Assembly: GCA_017998735.1 (NCBI GenBank)
Contig: JAGOCN010000123.1
Coordinates: 1 to 5,963, forward strand
Direction: 5' to 3'
Origin: Giesbergeria sp.
Lineage (GTDB): Bacteria; Pseudomonadota; Gammaproteobacteria; Burkholderiales; Burkholderiaceae_C
Length of the DNA: 5,963 bases
In this document: positions 5,726 to 5,963 of the stretch, piece after piece
Layout: the number at the start of each line of letters is the position of its first letter
Position numbering within the stretch: the stretch's first letter is position 1
Made by a program: the position numbers and the translations under genes
The notes under the pieces: model-generated
What the model saw: only the letters and a program-made list of their open reading frames with translations
Database searches by the model: none
Told to the model about the DNA's origin: nothing

Positions 5726-5963
5726 CTACAAGCCTGCCAGCGCGGCGTGCACTTCCGAGCTGCTGAGGATTTCCGTCATCACCACCGGCGCCTTGCCAGC
5801 GGCATAGAGCACATACACCGGCACGCCGCTGCGCCCCAGCTGCGCCAGTGCGGCGGTAATCTGCGGGTCGCGCCGCGTCCAGTCGGCGCGCAAGAGCGCC
5901 ACGCCGCGCGCGGCAAAGTCGGCCTGCACGGCGGCGTTGGCCAGCGTGGTGCGCTTGTTGTAC
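5726..5963 (-). CDS. dsbD: Thiol:disulfide interchange protein DsbD, C-terminal end (5' part outside the window)
   Basis: DsbD carries electrons from cytoplasmic thioredoxin across the inner membrane to periplasmic oxidised thiols. Only the last 78 codons are visible, the end of its C-terminal periplasmic thioredoxin-like domain. The segment opens with YNKRTT, the region that normally follows the CxxC-K motif, which must lie just beyond the edge. It continues with LLRADWTRRDPQI (visible residues 23-35) and GRSGVPVYVLY (43-53), whose proline is the cis-proline of the thioredoxin fold. The frame ends ALAGL then TAG at 5728-5726. A diverged second copy of the last 18 codons lies at 4306-4359 beyond the low-GC cassette, so this end may have been supplied by the cassette. 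Another DsbD-like thioredoxin protein is possible because the membrane domain is not seen. Confidence 0.78.
   Translation of the reverse strand, partial: YNKRTTLANAAVQADFAARGVALLRADWTRRDPQITAALAQLGRSGVPVYVLYAAGKAPVVMTEILSSSEVHAALAGL

Larger units (their letters stand above)
4306..5779. mobile_element. Putative two-gene cassette inserted at the dsbD 3' end
   Basis: Direct repeats of the dsbD 3' end (4306-4359 and 5726-5779) bracket two coupled genes whose GC content is much lower than the surroundings. This is the expected footprint of an element that integrates into a gene's 3' end and supplies a replacement end, as known for elements using tRNA, guaA or dusA genes. No integrase, transposase or terminal inverted repeats are present, and the flanking repeats are diverged. 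It may therefore have been moved in trans, be a decayed remnant, or have arrived by homologous recombination with a donor chromosome. The boundaries are approximate. Confidence 0.4.

Overview
The window looks like a betaproteobacterial chromosome segment, most likely Comamonadaceae (Acidovorax/Comamonas-like). This rests on the GC-rich coding style, the hemE-priA neighbourhood and the character of the PriA, HemE and DsbD sequences; the genus is inference. All recognised genes lie on the minus strand, so transcription runs from high to low coordinates. No tRNA, rRNA, CRISPR array or recombinase gene was seen.

Layout in transcription order: (1) 5963-5726, the last 78 codons of a dsbD-type thiol:disulfide reductase, entering from outside the window. 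(2) 5725-5593, a short gap with a 10-bp palindrome and a possible leader peptide. (3) 5592-4388, a two-gene unit joined by an ATGA stop/start overlap: an unrecognised 151-aa protein followed by a 250-aa DUF1828+DUF1829 protein. This stretch is clearly poorer in GC than its flanks (hand counts: 47% at 5041-5100 and 53% at 4861-4920, against 65% at 3181-3240). (4) 4359-4306, a second, diverged copy of the dsbD 3' end. (5) 4265-3771, a CoA-binding (YccU-type) protein, joined by another ATGA overlap to (6) hemE, uroporphyrinogen decarboxylase, 3774-2662. (7) 2661-1906, a 756-bp non-coding gap with two perfect DnaA boxes inside a 21-bp direct repeat, one relaxed box and several perfect inverted repeats. 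(8) 1905-1, priA, which runs off the left edge without a stop.

The most interesting reading is that dsbD, the CoA-binding gene, hemE and priA were the ancestral order, and that a compact low-GC two-gene cassette entered at the dsbD 3' end. The intact dsbD now ends in one version of the last 18 codons, and a relic of another version is stranded on the far side of the cassette. This is the arrangement left by elements that integrate into a gene's 3' end and restore it. The cassette encodes no integrase, and the repeats are only about 76% identical, so it is either an old event or a segment brought from a diverged donor. The unit's tight coupling, unusual composition and uncharacterised domains make it a candidate for an undescribed accessory system (toxin-antitoxin-like or defence); nothing in the sequence proves that role.

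The housekeeping genes serve separate jobs: periplasmic disulfide reduction (dsbD), haem synthesis (hemE) and replication restart (priA).
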